Assembly: GCF_014282005.1 (NCBI RefSeq)
Contig: NZ_JACFTD010000006.1
Coordinates: forward strand, 186,001 to 250,000
Direction: 5' to 3'
DNA from: Sporosarcina sp. BP05
GTDB lineage: Bacteria; Bacillota; Bacilli; Bacillales_A; Planococcaceae
Length of the DNA: 64,000 bases
The first letter of the stretch is position 1. Each line of letters opens with the position of its first letter. Shown here piece by piece: positions 63,791 through 64,000 of the stretch. The position numbers and the translations under genes were made by a program. Under the pieces are notes generated by a model. That model was not told where the DNA came from. It saw nothing but the letters and a program-made list of their open reading frames with translations, and ran no database searches.

Positions 63791-63825
63791 CCCTTCTGTC
63801 CATTTTTTGGCGCAGAAGGGTTTTT
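63789..63825 (+). terminator. Terminator or attenuator before panB
   Basis: A 10-bp perfect stem (63789-63798 with 63813-63822) with a 14-base loop and a T5 tract, 38 bases before the panB ATG. It may end birA transcription or control panB. Confidence 0.75.
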
Positions 63826-63862
63826 ATATCCGGTTTCTTCTCAAAGAGAGGGGAATAATAAG

Positions 63863-64000
63863 ATGAAAAGCACAGTTGATTTTATCAAAATGAAAAAGGC
63901 GAACGAAAAGATTGTCATGCTAACGGCGTATGATTTTCCGTCTGCAAAACTTGCGGAAGAGGCGGGAGTCGATATTATTCTCGTTGGTGACTCACTCGGC
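63863..64000 (+). CDS. panB: 3-methyl-2-oxobutanoate hydroxymethyltransferase (partial)
   Basis: Only the first 46 codons are in the window. The peptide has [19 protein letters not shown] and IILVGDSLG, diagnostic for PanB, the first committed enzyme of pantothenate synthesis. GAGAGGGG precedes the ATG. It is expected to be followed by panC and panD. Confidence 0.95.
   Translation, partial: MKSTVDFIKMKKANEKIVMLTAYDFPSAKLAEEAGVDIILVGDSLG

Overview
The window is a stretch of chromosome backbone from an endospore-forming member of the Bacillales. Gene order follows the Bacillus subtilis segment from the spoIIA operon to panB. The protein sequences, together with the genes missing from that order, suggest Planococcaceae, most likely Sporosarcina or a close relative. 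That placement is an inference from family resemblance, not from a search. I saw no rRNA, tRNA, CRISPR array, transposase or prophage block.

Layout. 1-240 is the 3' end of a pyrimidine-nucleoside phosphorylase. 565-3602 holds spoIIAA-spoIIAB-sigF and a GerA-family gene like spoVAF, then lysA. 5287-9622 holds ribT, a DUF309 gene, scpA-scpB, a D-Ala-D-Ala carboxypeptidase and rluB. 9717-17801 is cytochrome c maturation and respiratory regulation (resA-resB-resC-resD-resE), then sigX-rsiX. 17802-18954 is a gene-poor stretch with several hairpins and an FMN riboswitch ahead of ribU. 19603-30750 holds fer, ypbB-recQ, ypbE, a metallophosphoesterase, ypdA, ansA, prsW, sleB-ypeB and a PilZ protein. 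31135-38734 holds cmk-plsC-ypfD, an amidase, a small WYL-like gene, der-gpsA, a DUF2768 gene and a lipoprotein gene. 38812-44809 holds spoIVA, hbs, folE-mtrB, hepS-menG-hepT and ndk. 44913-52000 holds cheR and aroC-aroB-aroH-hisC-tyrA-aroE. 52039-63628 holds ypiA-ypiB-ypiF, qcrABC, ypjA, a zinc peptidase, a YitT-family gene, mazG-like, dapB, bshA, cca and birA. The start of panB runs off the right edge.

How the genes work together. Main themes are sporulation and germination (spoIIA, spoVAF-like, sleB-ypeB, spoIVA), menaquinone-dependent respiration (hepS-menG-hepT for the quinone, qcrABC, resABC with ResDE control), aromatic amino acid synthesis, lysine/diaminopimelate synthesis (dapB, lysA), chromosome maintenance (scpAB, recQ, hbs) and bacillithiol metabolism (bshA, ypdA).

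Unusual points. I did not find a new multi-gene system. The most interesting signals are non-coding. One is a dispersed repeat family whose three long copies end 13-41 bases before rluB, the metallophosphoesterase gene and cmk, all in the same orientation. Others are a second small repeat family, two matched 18-bp perfect hairpins and a duplicated hairpin unit upstream of ribU, a sigma-X-type promoter before sigX, and a structured leader before ypeB. Compared with B. subtilis the spoVAA-AE, rib, spmAB, trp and mgsA-bshB1 genes are absent from their usual places.
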